DNA of 64,000 bases, from NCBI GenBank assembly GCA_023512835.1, contig CM042092.1, positions 11,732,498 through 11,796,497 of the forward strand, written 5' to 3'. Below, one piece after another: positions 33,201 through 45,700 of the stretch. The stretch's first letter is position 1, and each line of letters opens with the position of its first letter. This stretch comes from Taxillus chinensis (lineage: Eukaryota > Streptophyta > Magnoliopsida > Santalales > Loranthaceae). A program made the translations under genes and the position numbers. The notes under the pieces were generated by a model that was given only the letters and a program-made list of their open reading frames with translations, had not been told where the DNA came from and did no database searches.

Positions 33201-36200
33201 AAACGTTCAAAAACATGCCTTGGTCAAGAGTAGTTGTGGTCGTGCGTGCCTTGGTCGAGTTACGACTTACGACCTTGCCGTGGTCGAGAAGAAGGTCTTC
33301 CTATTGTTTGGGGTGGTCATCGGCGTCGCCTATCCGGAACCGGATCATTCATTGTTGCATGTGCTAAACCACCGTCTGATCAATTGTAGTCATTAGCTAC
33401 ATGTATTACAATGATCTTCATCGCCACCATCTTCCTTATAATTGACACCGTTGCTGCGTGGGCGTGAATGATCCTTGCTGTCAGTTTGGTACCATTTTTG
33501 CGTTTTTTTGGGGTCGACCATTGCTTCGAGGTTGTATATATGGTCGTACACACCACTGGTAAAAAAAAAAAAAAAATCAATTGCTTTTTCTTATTTTATT
33601 TTGGCTGGAAATTATAGATTCCTTTTGAATACCAATACGTTTACTGTGTTTGTTGGGCCTTTGTTGATCTCCAACAGGTTTATGGTTCTGAAATGTGATT
33701 AATTTGATTTCAAGTTAAGGTTGATATTTAAACCGGAATATTGCAGTTAATTGATTCAAGCATATTCAGGTTAGTATATTTTCAATGTAATTATTTGGAA
33801 ATTAATGGGTTAGTTATTTTTTAAAGTGTTTAAAATAGTGCATGTACCTATTTTATTATATAAATTTTAGAATAATAATTTTTCACCAGATGAAGGGTCA
33901 TATGCATAAATATAAAAATACCCTGGTATTGATATTTATGATCACCCTAAATCTTATCATCATGCAACCTTTTCAATTTATTTAAATAATTATTCAACAG
34001 AATAATTCGATTTTTTTTTTCCGTTTTAGGTGTCCTATACCTTTCGATTTCGAAGTGGTGTATGCCCATTGACCTCATTTTAATTAGGCTTAGGATATAT
34101 TTGGTCAGGATTTTTTTACTTTTATTTTAAAATTTTAATAGCTAAAAAAACTCAAAACAATACAAATTCATTTTTACTTTGTAAGTCTTAAAGAATAAAA
34201 ATAATATTTTTTTATTTTAAATTTTATATTTTATATACTCAAAATAGATATCAGAATTTTCAAACAAAAACAAAAAATAAATAAAACAAACATATCCTTA
34301 ATCTCTACCTTTAATCTCTCATTCATCTTAGAATCAATTCCACCCAAAACACACACCCCACACACGCTTAGTCTACCCATTCAACAATCATCATCTCATA
34401 GTACATGAATCAGGTCAAAATTATATAGTTTTAATATATAACTTTAAAAAATATTAAAATTATTTTATTTTAATTAAACTACGTAATTAAAAAATCTATT
34501 CATTTAAATTCACTTGCTAGCAATGTCAGTTCACTATAATAATTTTGTCTATATATTTTTAAAAATATTATGCCTGTAAAATTTTACGATAAACTAACAG
34601 CTAATTTATAATATAAATTTAATGAGAAAAAATCTAAAAAATAAATAAATTAAACTTAATTTATTTGAATTTATAGTTTTAATCATAGTAAACCCTAGAT
34701 CTCAAAATCTATCCGTTTTGATCTCCCTAATTAACGTCTCTCTCTTAAAAAGACACACCTTCAATCACTTTCTCTCTCAATTGGGAACATTTTTCTGCCC
34801 AATCACCTCTCTTCCCTCACTTTCGTTGTTGAATAAGTTGAGCACCCGGCATCTTAACATGCAGCAACACCATCACCGCCACTTCTAATCCAATCCACCA
34901 CGGAGCCTACTCGATCTGTTTACAAATCATCATATTGCCAGTTCGGAGGCCATGGACTAGTGGACTACATATCATAGGAGTCAGATATGAGGTAGCGGGC
35001 AACAAATCCGGGGTCGAGGACGACAGATCAAAAACCAAAAAGTGTAATTATTTTTAAATTAAAATTTAATACCAACTCTAATGAGAAAATAAATATATAA
35101 AAACTAAAGACTACTTTTAGTTCAAGAATATTTTTTAAAATATAATTCTTTTTTAAAAATTATAAATTTAAATTATTCATAAATAATTTAAAATTATATA
35201 AATTAATTATTATTTTTTTAAAAAATTATTTTTACAAATAATATTATCTTATCAAACATTAAAACTTTAATAAAAAAGGCCTGAGGTTTTTAAACGTACT
35301 TTGAGGTGTTAAAAAAAACAAGTTAATGGTAAAAAAAAAAAAAATCTCGTCAGCTTTTCAATTAAAGCATTTTCCATTCTTTTGAATTTTTGAAAATTGT
35401 AATATTCAATTTTACATTTAATCAAATATTCTGACTTATCACTACCTTTAACAAGACTACCGTTCCTTACTTTTGAATCACTTTAATGGTTTTAAGGCAT
35501 GATCCCATTAATCACTTCGGGGCCGTTGAAAATGCCGTGACAAACACTAACTAATTACTGAATCACATCATCTAAAAACACATTATAATGCAAGAAGTAA
35601 TAATGATATTATAAATAACAAGTCTGGCGTGCATGTTATTAAATAATAAAAATTAATAAGAGATTAATGAGTATACAGTATTTATAAAAAAAAAAGTAAA
35701 TTTGTAAAATCTGAAATAATTCGTTGAGTTAGGACATAATGGCTTGATTTGATAATATCGTATTTTCTAATAAAATGTTTTTAACTGAAAAAGAAGATAT
35801 GTGAAAATAAATAAGTTAGTATTTAATAAATAATAATTTTAAAAGTATTAAATATTCTAAAAGTATGAGTGTTAAACGGACGGAACAGGTTGGCCCGTGC
35901 GGACGCTTTTAAACAGGCTAGAATTCTTTGGCCCAGACATCCCGCATGTGAGCCAACATATTTAAAATTTTAATTTTTTAAAAATATTTTTTTTTTTAAA
36001 TATCTTATTTTTTTCAAAAAAAATATTTATTCTTATTGGTCAAACACGACCTATAAATAACTATAAAGACAATCAAACTTATAAAATATTAAATGGCCTA
36101 AAATTTTATAGGCTTGACCCTAAAAAAAATGTGAGCCGGCCAGTGGCCCATTTAACATTTTTATTAAAATTATTTTTATATTTCTTTTTCATGTTTTTAT

Positions 36201-37980
36201 AACTTTTACTTTTCATCAATATTAAAGTATAAACATTATTATTAAATAAAATATTTAAGTATGAAATATTTTAATATTACAAAAAGTGATTTAAAAACTA
36301 TTATGATATATTTTTGTATAGAGAAACAAAAAGTAATTTAAAATTTTAAACTTACAGAGAATGATTGAAAAATTAATGTTAGAATACTAGTAATAGATTT
36401 TTTATATAAGTATGTTTTCTTTAATTTAGGAAAAAAAGTAAAGTTATGAAATCATTTTCACAATTAAAGTTTTATATTTAACTTTCTTCATAATATTTTT
36501 CAACGTGTTGAGAAACACTGTTCATTTCAGATGATTATTAAATTATATATAAAACTTATTTTATATCTCTCTTTCATGTTTGTTATATTTTTTTTACTTT
36601 TATTCTATATTAATTTATAAAATTTTATTATTAAAAAAAAATAAAATATAATATGATTTTAATGATATAGCAGTGATTAAATAAATTTATTATGATATTT
36701 ATTTATATAAAAAATGAAAAGTAATTTTAAATTCTTAAATAGCTAGATCTTATCTTTACTAATCAATATATATAGAGAGAGAGAGCGCAAATAAATATTA
36801 TGGAAATGAAAGGAAAAAAAAAAACCCTTTGTGATGTTCTTCTCCTCTCTCTCTCTCTTTGCTTTTGCTTTTTGCTTCGATGCGGGTGGCCTTTTTTTCG
36901 TTTTAGAAAATCTTCATCATACGAGAGCGTTGAATATTACAACATATCTATTGATTTCGCTAATATAGTACTCACACCGTCTATTATTGTTATTGATGGT
37001 TCAATTCTACTATCATTATAATATTTTTTTTTAAAAAAAAGTTATCCTAACGTACCAACGTACCCCTAAACATATATGTTACTTTCTTTGTAGTAATACT
37101 ACAAGACAAATTCATGATAAAGTTCAAAATGAGATATTGATTATGAATATCCAATAAAATTTTACTTGGAATAAAATTTAAAATTCCTGCGCTATTTAAC
37201 ATGCCACGTTAGTATGTCTTAAGTTTATCTGCTAAGTTATGTTTTTATACGTACCGTCCACCTTTTAGTGCGGAAAAGAAAGTGAAAGAAAACTTACGCC
37301 CACGGCCAATGAAAAGAAACATTGTAGATCAAATTCAAGGAAGAGGATTAACGAACAAAATCTGTAAAATAATAGTGTATATAAATGTAAAATATATATA
37401 TATATATATGTTGGAACAAAGTAACTGTCAACGGGTACGATTTCTGTGAAGCCGGAGCGTAATTTTTAAAGATTTCGAGCAGTGCGCACGGGGAATATTT
37501 GTTATATAATTTTTAAAAACAAAATTCCCTTTTTTGTTTTTTGCCCAAGGAAGAAAAAAGGAATTGAACGAGTATTTAATGACCTCTATCAACCGAAGAT
37601 ATATATATATAAAAGTTTACTTACACAAAAAACGAGGTTTTAAAGTTAGCAGATTTGATTTGACTGACAGGATTTTATTTATATTGTTATTATTATTATT
37701 ATTATTTAAAAATTCATATGTGTATAATTATTTTTGAGGAGAAGAAGAAGAAGAAGAAGAATTTAAAAAAAAAAAAAAAAAAAAAAAGGGGAGGGGAGGG
37801 GAGGGGGTACAGAAGTCAACTCACACACCCCGTAATTCTATCTGGCCTGGCCGTCCAGTGGGGCATTAAATTACACTGCAACCGATTCAAGTCTTAATAT
37901 TCAAGCCTTTCACGCCACACCACAACCGGCACGTGTCACCACGCACACCCCTTAAAAAACAAAATAAAGGACCGCTCTCC
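30233..37980. other. Large gene-poor interval between TMEM161-like and HSFB2 genes
   Basis: The first 700 to 1,200 bases are moderately GC and may hold the 3' UTR of the TMEM161-like gene. A compact GC-rich patch at 31360-31480 stands out but encodes nothing I recognise. Further frames at 32877-33062 and 36800-37018 are short and unsupported. A MITE lies at 35871-36156. Mono- and dinucleotide tracts include (GA)n at 36774-36785, (TA)n at 37391-37410 and (GAA)n at 37742-37760 followed by a poly(A) and GGGGA run to 37806. Confidence 0.5.
35871..36156. mobile_element. Candidate hAT-type MITE
   Basis: The left end GTTAAACGGACGGAAC, followed by GGTTGGCCCG, pairs with the reverse-complemented right end GTTAAATGGGCCACTGGCCGGC. 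Inside these, AGGCTAGAATTCTTTGGCCC on the left pairs loosely with AAGCCTATAAAATTTTAGGCC on the right. GTTAAACGGGCC-like ends are familiar from degraded plant hAT MITEs. An 8-bp duplication could not be recognised. Confidence 0.45.
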
Positions 37981-37987
37981 AAGAAGT

Positions 37988-38000
37988 GAAGCTTCTCGAA
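37988..38000. promoter_or_regulatory. Heat-shock element 1
   Basis: GAAGCTTCTCGAA is a perfect three-unit nGAAnnTTCnnGAA element. Another GAA unit sits five bases further left (37983-37985). It lies about 480 bases upstream of the HSFB2 start codon. Confidence 0.65.
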
Positions 38001-38155
38001 AAGACGTAACGTACCTTCTCGTTCTTTCCTTCCTTCAACCCCACCACCACCCCCCCATTCTCTCTCTCTCTCTCTCTCGCACATGTGGCCGTCGGTCCTT
38101 CCGCCAATGTCCTTCACCTTCTCTCTCTTCCCCGACACGATGAAAACCTCAAAAT

Positions 38156-38168
38156 GAACCTTCTAGAA
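38156..38168. promoter_or_regulatory. Heat-shock element 2
   Basis: GAACCTTCTAGAA is a second perfect three-unit element, 168 bases downstream of the first and about 310 bases upstream of the HSFB2 ATG. Class A heat-stress factors are known to bind such trimers, so the gene is probably heat-induced. Confidence 0.7.
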
Positions 38169-38355
38169 CCACCATATCCTTCCTCCTCACCCGCCCAATT
38201 CCAGACACCAGCTGGTATCCATAATCCATCTGCTTCATTCTCATTTTGATGATTAACGCCCAACCCCTCCTCCCCAAAAGCTTTTAAAAAACAAAAAACA
38301 AAAAACTGTTGTTCATCTCAGACGTACGTACGGATCATATAAACATAAACTCGAG

Positions 38356-38461
38356 GTATATTATTATTATTATTATTAATTAGCGTTTCAATATGTGTGC
38401 AACAAGATTATTTATTTGATGTGGGAAATTGTTGTTGTTTTATGTTGGTTTGTGTTTTTAG
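38356..38461 (+). other. Possible 5' UTR intron of HSFB2
   Basis: CTCGAG|GTATAT at 38350-38361 is a fair donor and TTGTGTTTTTAG ending at 38461 a fair acceptor, with a U-rich interior. If real, the transcript starts upstream of 38350, possibly close to the pyrimidine-rich tract at 38060-38080. If not, the TATAAA at 38338-38343 could be the TATA box. The sequence alone does not decide between these. Confidence 0.35.
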
Positions 38462-38479
38462 CTAGCGTGTACGGCGGCC

Positions 38480-39510
38480 ATGGTGTCAACTGCGGCGGCG
38501 GCGCCGGAGACGGAAGTGGCGGCGTGTAACGATTCGCAGCGGTCGCTACCGACTCCGTTCCTGACAAAGACGTACCAGCTGGTGGAGGACACGACCATCG
38601 ATGACGTCATCTCGTGGAACGAAGACGGATCCACCTTCATCGTGTGGAACCCCACGGTCTTCGCTAGGGATTTACTTCCCAAGTATTTTAAACACAACAA
38701 TTTCTCCAGCTTTGTCCGACAATTGAACACCTACGTAAGTGTGTGTGTGTCTGTCGTGTCCGACCTTGGCGTTTGTTTTGTTTTGTTTTGTTTTTAAATA
38801 TGTATAAAAGAAAATAAAAAAAATAATGATTGTTACGAACTCTGTAGGGGTTTCGGAAGGTAGTACCCGACCGGTGGGAATTTTCCAACGACTGCTTCAA
38901 AAGGGGGGAGAAGCGTCTCTTATGCGACATCCACCGGCGGAAAATCGCCGCCGTCGCCGCCTCCTCTGCCGCAGAAGCATCGCCGCCGTCTAGGACGGTG
39001 TCCCCGAGGAGTTCCGGCGGAGAACAGGCGATTTCGTCGAACTCTTCGCCGGCGATGTGCCGGGACATCAGCGGCGCTAACGCGGCGGATTTGATGGACG
39101 AGAACGAGCGGCTGAGGAGGGAGAACATGGAACTGAATCGAGAGCTGTCGCAGATGAAGAGCCTGTGCGGCAACATCTACGCTCTGATGTCGACCTACGC
39201 GGGCCCTCAGGCGGAGAGCGGTTTTCCGGCGTCGAAACCGCTCGAGATCTCCCCCGAAAACCGGTGCTCCGGCCAAGCAAAAGACATCTCGGCGGCAGCG
39301 GAGGAGGGCGCGAGGCTGTTCGGGGTTGCGATTGGCATGAAGCGAGCGAGGGAAATCGGCGAGGGTAGCGACGGCGGCGCGGTGAAGAATGAGACGCAGC
39401 TGCGCCTGCACCGTCTCGGACTAGGCGTTGCGACGGAGGTGAAACGAGAGCCGTCCGATCAGCCCCACAATTCTAACAATCGGACGGTAACGGTGGACCG
39501 GTGGTGGTGA
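38480..39510 (+). CDS. HSFB2: Class B heat-stress transcription factor, HSFB2 type
   Basis: Two exons, 38480-38734 and 38848-39510, with the intron at the position conserved in plant HSFs (after NTY, before GFRKV), give 305 residues. The DNA-binding domain spans about 22-116: [20 protein letters not shown], then [33 protein letters not shown], and ending CDIHRRK. A Ser/Ala linker is followed by a coiled-coil oligomerisation region of class B type, [22 protein letters not shown] (about 165-190). Near the C-terminus lie [15 protein letters not shown], combining the LFGV tetrapeptide known as the class B repressor motif with a KRAR nuclear signal. The protein should therefore act as a nuclear repressor or co-regulator in the heat response. 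No AHA activation motif is visible. Two perfect heat-shock elements upstream suggest heat induction. Assignment to B2 rather than B1/B4 rests on overall layout and length. Confidence 0.92.
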
Positions 39511-39527
39511 ACTAGACCCACATCCCC

Positions 39528-39567
39528 GTGGCCGTGGCTGTGGCCGTGGCCGAGGCCGAGGCCGAGG
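39528..39567 (+). repeat. GGCCGn hexamer repeat in the HSFB2 3' UTR
   Basis: Just past the stop codon the sequence repeats GGCCGTGGC/GGCCGAGGCC-type hexamers about six times. It is extremely GC-rich and is followed within 100 bases by AT-rich DNA. It may fold in the RNA or simply be replication slippage. Confidence 0.75.
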
Positions 39568-42500
39568 GGGTAGGTACTGGCACGACAGAACAAATCAGAG
39601 GGTGTGTGTTAACGATCCCTCTGTTCTGATCAGAGACAGGACTAAGGAAGGAGTAGGCACGTAGGGGGTCTTTTGTTGTTTTTTTTTTTCACGTGCCCAA
39701 CGGAAGTGGTACCGTTTTGGTTCAGAACTTTCTTGGACTTTCTCTCCACTTTCCTCGAAAGAAGGAAAAAAAAAAAACAAAAACTTTTTCTCGCTTGGAG
39801 AATGGAGAATCTTCTTTGGCTCTTTGTTTCATTTTTTTTTTACCCCTAAGTGAATGAATCATAGTTATTCTTGTCTACTTTTTTGACTTTTACTTTTACT
39901 TTTTTTTTTTTTGAGATTTCCTTTTCGTGGCTGAAAATTCCATTGTTTTAGTTATTTATTTAGGGTAAGTACGCAACATGATGTTTAATTTGGGTAACGC
40001 GATGCTTTTATTTTATTGTTTTAAAGTAAATTAGGTAAGATTATAAATAGGGTAAAAGCAAAATTAATTCTAAATAAGAAAATTATTAGTTATTTTGAAT
40101 AAAAAAATGATAAAGGGGGTGAGCTTTTCATAATAAGAAACAATTTTATTATTCTTTAGCATTTGTGAAAAATCTCGGGGAGGGTGATAGAATATATATA
40201 TATATATAGGAAGAAAATGTCGGCAATTTGCATAAAAGACTAAATAAAAAGTATCCGGTTCTTTATAGCGCATTTATGGATCGTGCAACCGAATTATCAG
40301 TAATAAAGCTATTTTTAGTTTGCAAAAACAATATAAAAGGATGTGATATAATTAAGAAACATACAAATAAAGATTTATATATATTTTAGTATGGTAACTT
40401 ATTGTCTATTCTATTGTTTTAAGTACCGTACTATAAATTTACAAAAATAATGGTTTCGCCTGACTAAGTAATATTAAAATCACCTTTCTTAGAACTTGTA
40501 CATGTGTTTTGTTTTTTAATGACTAAATACTAACAACGTTAGTTTTCAAATGATACGGGAATATGAAACATATTTTGAGTGTCGTTTACAATAACCTTTT
40601 AGTTACAGGTCTACGGACCTTTTTGTCCTGATGGTTGAGTTATGTTTTGAATTTTTGAGAAAATATTTGTAGCCATGAAGTAGCACATATATGTCCAACA
40701 GGTGGTTGCATTGGGTGGTGGAGTGTTTTGAAGTTGTACGGAAGAAACCAAAAAATAAAAATAAAAAATTACTGTTTTACATAATTATCTTACAAGAGAG
40801 ACGTGAGAATCTTTCGATATATGTTTGATATAAATTCTCTTACTTATTGATTGTATTGTTGTTGAAGTTTTAAGAATGAATTCATAGCCATTAGCCAAAA
40901 AAACCTAACACATGACCATAAGGTTGCATTGGGTTGGAGTATGGTGAAGTTTTGTGCACGAAAGTACACAAATGTTTGAGTTCAAGCAATCTGGTGTTGG
41001 GTTTGAAGCATTATGTTATAGGTTCGATTCTGGTGGAGGTCCTTTTGCTTGCAATCCAAATTTAATTCTCACTTGGTGTGTTTTGTTACTCATCCAAGAG
41101 CCTATAAGAATGTTTTCTTGAGCACATTATTTTATGTTAACAAAAAAAACACGTCGATTAAGTGTGTGTTTGTGTTTTTTTCCTTCAAATCATGGTTTTC
41201 TAAGACAAAACGTGGTTTTGGTCGAAAATCACAGTCTGGTTTGTTTGTGTAAGTTGTAAAACAAAATATTGTGATAATGAAAACTAAACATCCACATACA
41301 TCCACCTAAAATGAATTTAATTTAATTTTTTAAATTTAGTTTAAATTTTTTGGACTAAAATATAATTTTATAGAACTTAATTTTGAATTTGAAAACTGAA
41401 TTATTGGTTGGGTTGGTGGAAATTAATTAATTACGTATGGAGGCCAGCAGAGCAGTCCCGGCCGGTAAAATACTCCCATATTTGAGATTGATCATCATAA
41501 CATATTTGTAGAAGATTCTCACGGCAGACAATTCAGCCAGGCAGACAGACGGTTGACCCGTGTGGGAGTCTATTTTATTTAATCACGGCAGAGGCACGTG
41601 ACACTGAAGGCCATAAAACCATGCAGGGCCGCCATAACTATACTGTGTTTGCTGCTCAGTGTCAGTCACCTTTGGAGTCAACCATCCCAGCCCGGTTGGC
41701 TGTACAAATATTTTCTTCACCTCAGAAGAACAACGTTAGATTGAGTTTTCCTTTTTCCTTTTTCTTTTTCTTTTCAGACAGTGATCCACGGTTAGAACAA
41801 TAAAAATGAAAATGTATATTCATCATAGAAGAAACTTTGTCTCTGTTATATTTATATAAACTCGTGCTTTGTTTTATTTTATAATATATCATGAGTTGCT
41901 CCCTGTGAGGATGATGTGGATTATTGGGGAATAGCCTTAACTGTGTGATTGAGATTCTGGCGGCCTTGGTATTCGAGACCTAAGAAAGTCAACGTGTTTA
42001 TGTTGTGTTCTTGGTCTTGGACTTGTGTTTTTGTAAATTGACCCATGGCATGGTATAGGAAGTAGGAACAGTCATAATTGACATTCAAAGAGGCCTAGCT
42101 GTTACATCCGAATATAAAACTAGCATAATACAAATATTTTGGAGTTTTGTAAGTGCACATAAATATATATATATATATATATATGTTTATGCTAATATGT
42201 AGCAAAAACATACATATATACATGTGTGTGTGTGTGCGCGCGTGGAAAAAGATGTGGTTCTAAGGAGCAGCTTGCATAAACCTTAACTGGAGACTAGTGT
42301 GGAAGTCGACAAAATTATAAATTTTGCCAAGCGCCATTCAAATTTCAAACAACCTTCTCACAATCGATAGCCTTAGTAGCAGTTAGATGACATAATCATA
42401 TTATTGTTTCATTCTCGTGAACCACTAATATGCTTATAATTTATACGGGATAATGTTGACATTGTCTCCGGATATCAAAGATATTTGTAAGTCTTGGCCA

Positions 42501-42703
42501 GACTCTTCGAGGCGGATTGCAAAAAAATTCCTGCTAAGGTACAAGCGTACGCAATGCAGCACTCATGTTTCTATTTGCAAGCACATGAGAAAAGTGCAAC
42601 AAAAACCAACCCAAGCATAAATACCAAAACGCAATTCACGGAATTTGAAAATGGCTTCGTGTTTGAGGCCCAGTTCAGGCCATCAAGGTAGCTAGCTAGC
42701 TGG
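39568..42703. other. Intergenic region between HSFB2 and XBAT33-like genes
   Basis: No gene is supported. The left part (to about 39960) is U-rich 3' UTR-like DNA. A SINE-like sequence lies at 40900-41150. A GC-richer island at 41430-41790 contains a GCACGTGAC word but no recognisable protein. (TA)n at 42161-42184 is followed by (TG)n/(CG)n to about 42242. The right part, from about 42480, is likely the 3' UTR of the minus-strand E3 ligase. Confidence 0.5.
40900..41150 (+). repeat. Candidate tRNA-derived SINE
   Basis: GGTTCGATTC at 41020-41029 matches the Pol III B box of tRNA genes. TGAGTTCAAGCAATCTGGT (40976-40994) could be a decayed A box at a plausible distance. The sequence ends in an A-rich tail at 41140-41149. 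No cloverleaf folds convincingly, so this is not a tRNA gene. A related phrase, GGTTGCATTGGGT, occurs at both 40701 and 40923. Confidence 0.35.
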
Positions 42704-45700
42704 TCAGGCGTTTATCTCTGAGTTGCACCGGTGCTCCCGGCTGCAGCTTCTTCTCCCCCAGAGAATGCCCGTACAGGTTGTCCTCCCCAATTTTGTTCCT
42801 TCCATTTTATCAAGTTCCATTGCCACGGCCTCCAACGGAGGGGATTCGCCGGATGAATCCGTCTCCCGAGGCTCGAGAGAAGGGCATGGACCATCACTGC
42901 AGGTGCACATAGGAAGCGCAACGGAGGAGAATGGGCTGCAAGTGACGGTGCAAAAACCATCTGACGAAACAGAGGCCACCCGATTCCTTCGAACCTCCGG
43001 TGTAGAGGCTGGCCTTGGACGGTCTTGGTTGTGAAGATGTAGTATGCATGGGGTGCAAAGGCCAAGGGGCATCTGGAGCTTGATGTCCTTTCCTGGGGTA
43101 CCAGGCAATTTCAAAAAAGAAACTATGCTTTGCCGGCAGAGGGGACACGGGATGGATCCGGGTAGACCAGCAGATCCTGATGAGGGGTTGCTTGTTGAGC
43201 ATATATAGAGAGCACACCTTACACAAAGCTCATGCCCACATCCTGCGAGTATGCACACCATTTACACAATCAATGGTAATACAACTGGCAAGGAGGAGTT
43301 TTACCAATTACATAATAGAACCACAAGAAATATCAACTACTAATGCTAAGAGTATAGCTCATGATGGTATTGACGCATAGAAAACGCGGCACATTGGTGT
43401 GAGGATCGAAGTATAGACAACTGTCTTGAGGTCAGGCATCAAAAAGGAGTAAATACAGGATGCTTCTTCAGGCTGTAGCCGGGGTATAATGTCATGAATG
43501 AAAATCCAAACAATCTGAAGGTAAAGTCATAAGATAAAAGACCATTTATGTATAAAAAAAGAGCGCGAGAGAGAGTGGCCCCTACATCTGGCCTTCAGTC
43601 ATTATAAATCTCAATCAAAGGTTTTCATTATACTATGGATACTGGCAAGCTATTTCAATAAATCAAAAGACTAACTCTTACAAATAAACAAGGGGAAGGA
43701 GAGTGAAAGATAAATGATGAAAACCTTCGGCAGCCACAGTACATGCTCTCTCCAAGCAAACAGCACAAGCATCAGTGTCATCAGTGCAACTCACTGAAGA
43801 CCGTAACCCACAATCCCTGCAAGGAATTGTAACAAGCATATTTTTTTTCAGTGTATTTATTTGTTTGAAAATGTAGGAAGAATCCTTTTACAGTAATTGG
43901 CAACCAATGAAGAACAATACAGTCTCCAGAGCTTTTACCAAGACAAAAAAAAGTCTCTAGGTTTTGTTGGAGTAGGTAGGGCAGATGCCATTAAATTTGG
44001 TTGAAAATGGGGTTGGAAATTTATTTTGACCAGCTAAAGATATAAACATCCTTTAAGTATCAAAGGAACTTATGGGTGTGAAACAAATGAACTCCATTAC
44101 TGCCAACCATAAGTACATATCATCTAGAATTTTACCTATTAATTGTCCGCCATGTTTAGAACTGATGGAAACTTTCCAAGGCAGCTATATATTACACCAA
44201 CGAATACCACAATTTAAGAACTAACTTATAAACATAACAAAAATTACATGAGATCTTCATTTCACCTCATGCAACTTGATCCACGGAAAATAAATGCAAC
44301 AAACAAACCCAGCAGGCTTCAGAATTGACTGAACTGAAACAACACAAGAATAAGCCAAAAAGAGCCAAGACATTGACATTTGCTACTGATTTACCATAAG
44401 CCAAGATGATTTCCATTACAACAACTCAAAATGTAAAGAAATTTTAATCAACAAGTCCACCTAGATCAATCAAATATGCAATAACAGCGTAAAATAAGGC
44501 ATTGCCCCATGGTACAAAGATTCCAAGTATCAAGACTACAATAAGCACAAGCATAGAGGGTGCTAAATACTTTGAATTGGAAACATAACAAAAAGTACTT
44601 TACCAGGGCAGAATCAATTTACATAAAATAATTTAGATATTTCCAAAATACCTTGCAATGTTAAGTACACTCATGAGAGGAAGAGAAAGATAGCTTGAGG
44701 GAGGAAATACAGGTATTATTGAATCTGAATTAGGTGCCAGCAATGGTTCAAGACAATGCCGTCCCCACATCCTTGCAACATTAAGTGGCAGCCAACTGAA
44801 AAAAATAATATATCATGTCAATAGTGTCATGTATAAAATCTGAGAACAAGTCCAATAAAAACAAACAGGTTGAAGACAATAAAGAAGGCCATATGCAACA
44901 TTTTACCCATTGCAGTTCATAGTCAATCGACTTGCGCCACGGGCAACAAGCATCTGCAGAAACAACAGAAATAATCTCAGTTGAAGCAAAATCCCAAAAC
45001 AAACTTCTGGAAAGTACTCAAATTTAAAATTATTGCCTGACAACACTTGAGGTTCCCCCCACAAGCAGCATAGTGCAATGGAGTGCTTCCAGCTCCTGAA
45101 AATGAATAAATTTATATCATACAAGAATTAAGATCACAATTCGTGATGTGGCCAAAAATAAAACAAACTATTGTTCCACTATCTGAATTTTTTTTCTCAA
45201 AAAGGTCTCAAAGGAAAATAAAATGACAATTATTGGGAACTTGTTCTACTTTTGAATCTTCAATCATATATTATCAAATTTTACACATTTTGAAAAAACA
45301 AATAGAGCAGGGTAAAAGGAAACAATTTCCTCATACTTTCCAATTCATGCAAAATCATTGAGACAATCAAATCGCATAAATCATACCTATCAAATCTGTT
45401 GTTCCAAAAGGAAACGTCACAGCTGACACACTTGCATGAATGTCAAGTAGGAGCTGAACACAATTGAAATGCCCGTTTAATGCAGCCATATGAAGAGCAG
45501 TAATACCTCCGTCAGTCGCCTTATTTACAAACTTCGACAGTGCTCTGTACTAAAATAAAATGGATAAATAACAAAAACATAAAATGGGAAGTGTCTATAA
45601 AGGTATGGCTTGTCTCATTTCCTGGCATGAAAGGCAGATTAAATGAAAAGCAGATTTCTTAAACCTCTCATTTGAGGCACTAACTGAGCGCTGTACAATC

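Noticed and set aside
41018..41035. tRNA gene suggested by GGTTCGATTC
   Set aside because: No acceptor stem or anticodon arm folds around the B-box-like sequence, so it is listed only as a SINE candidate.
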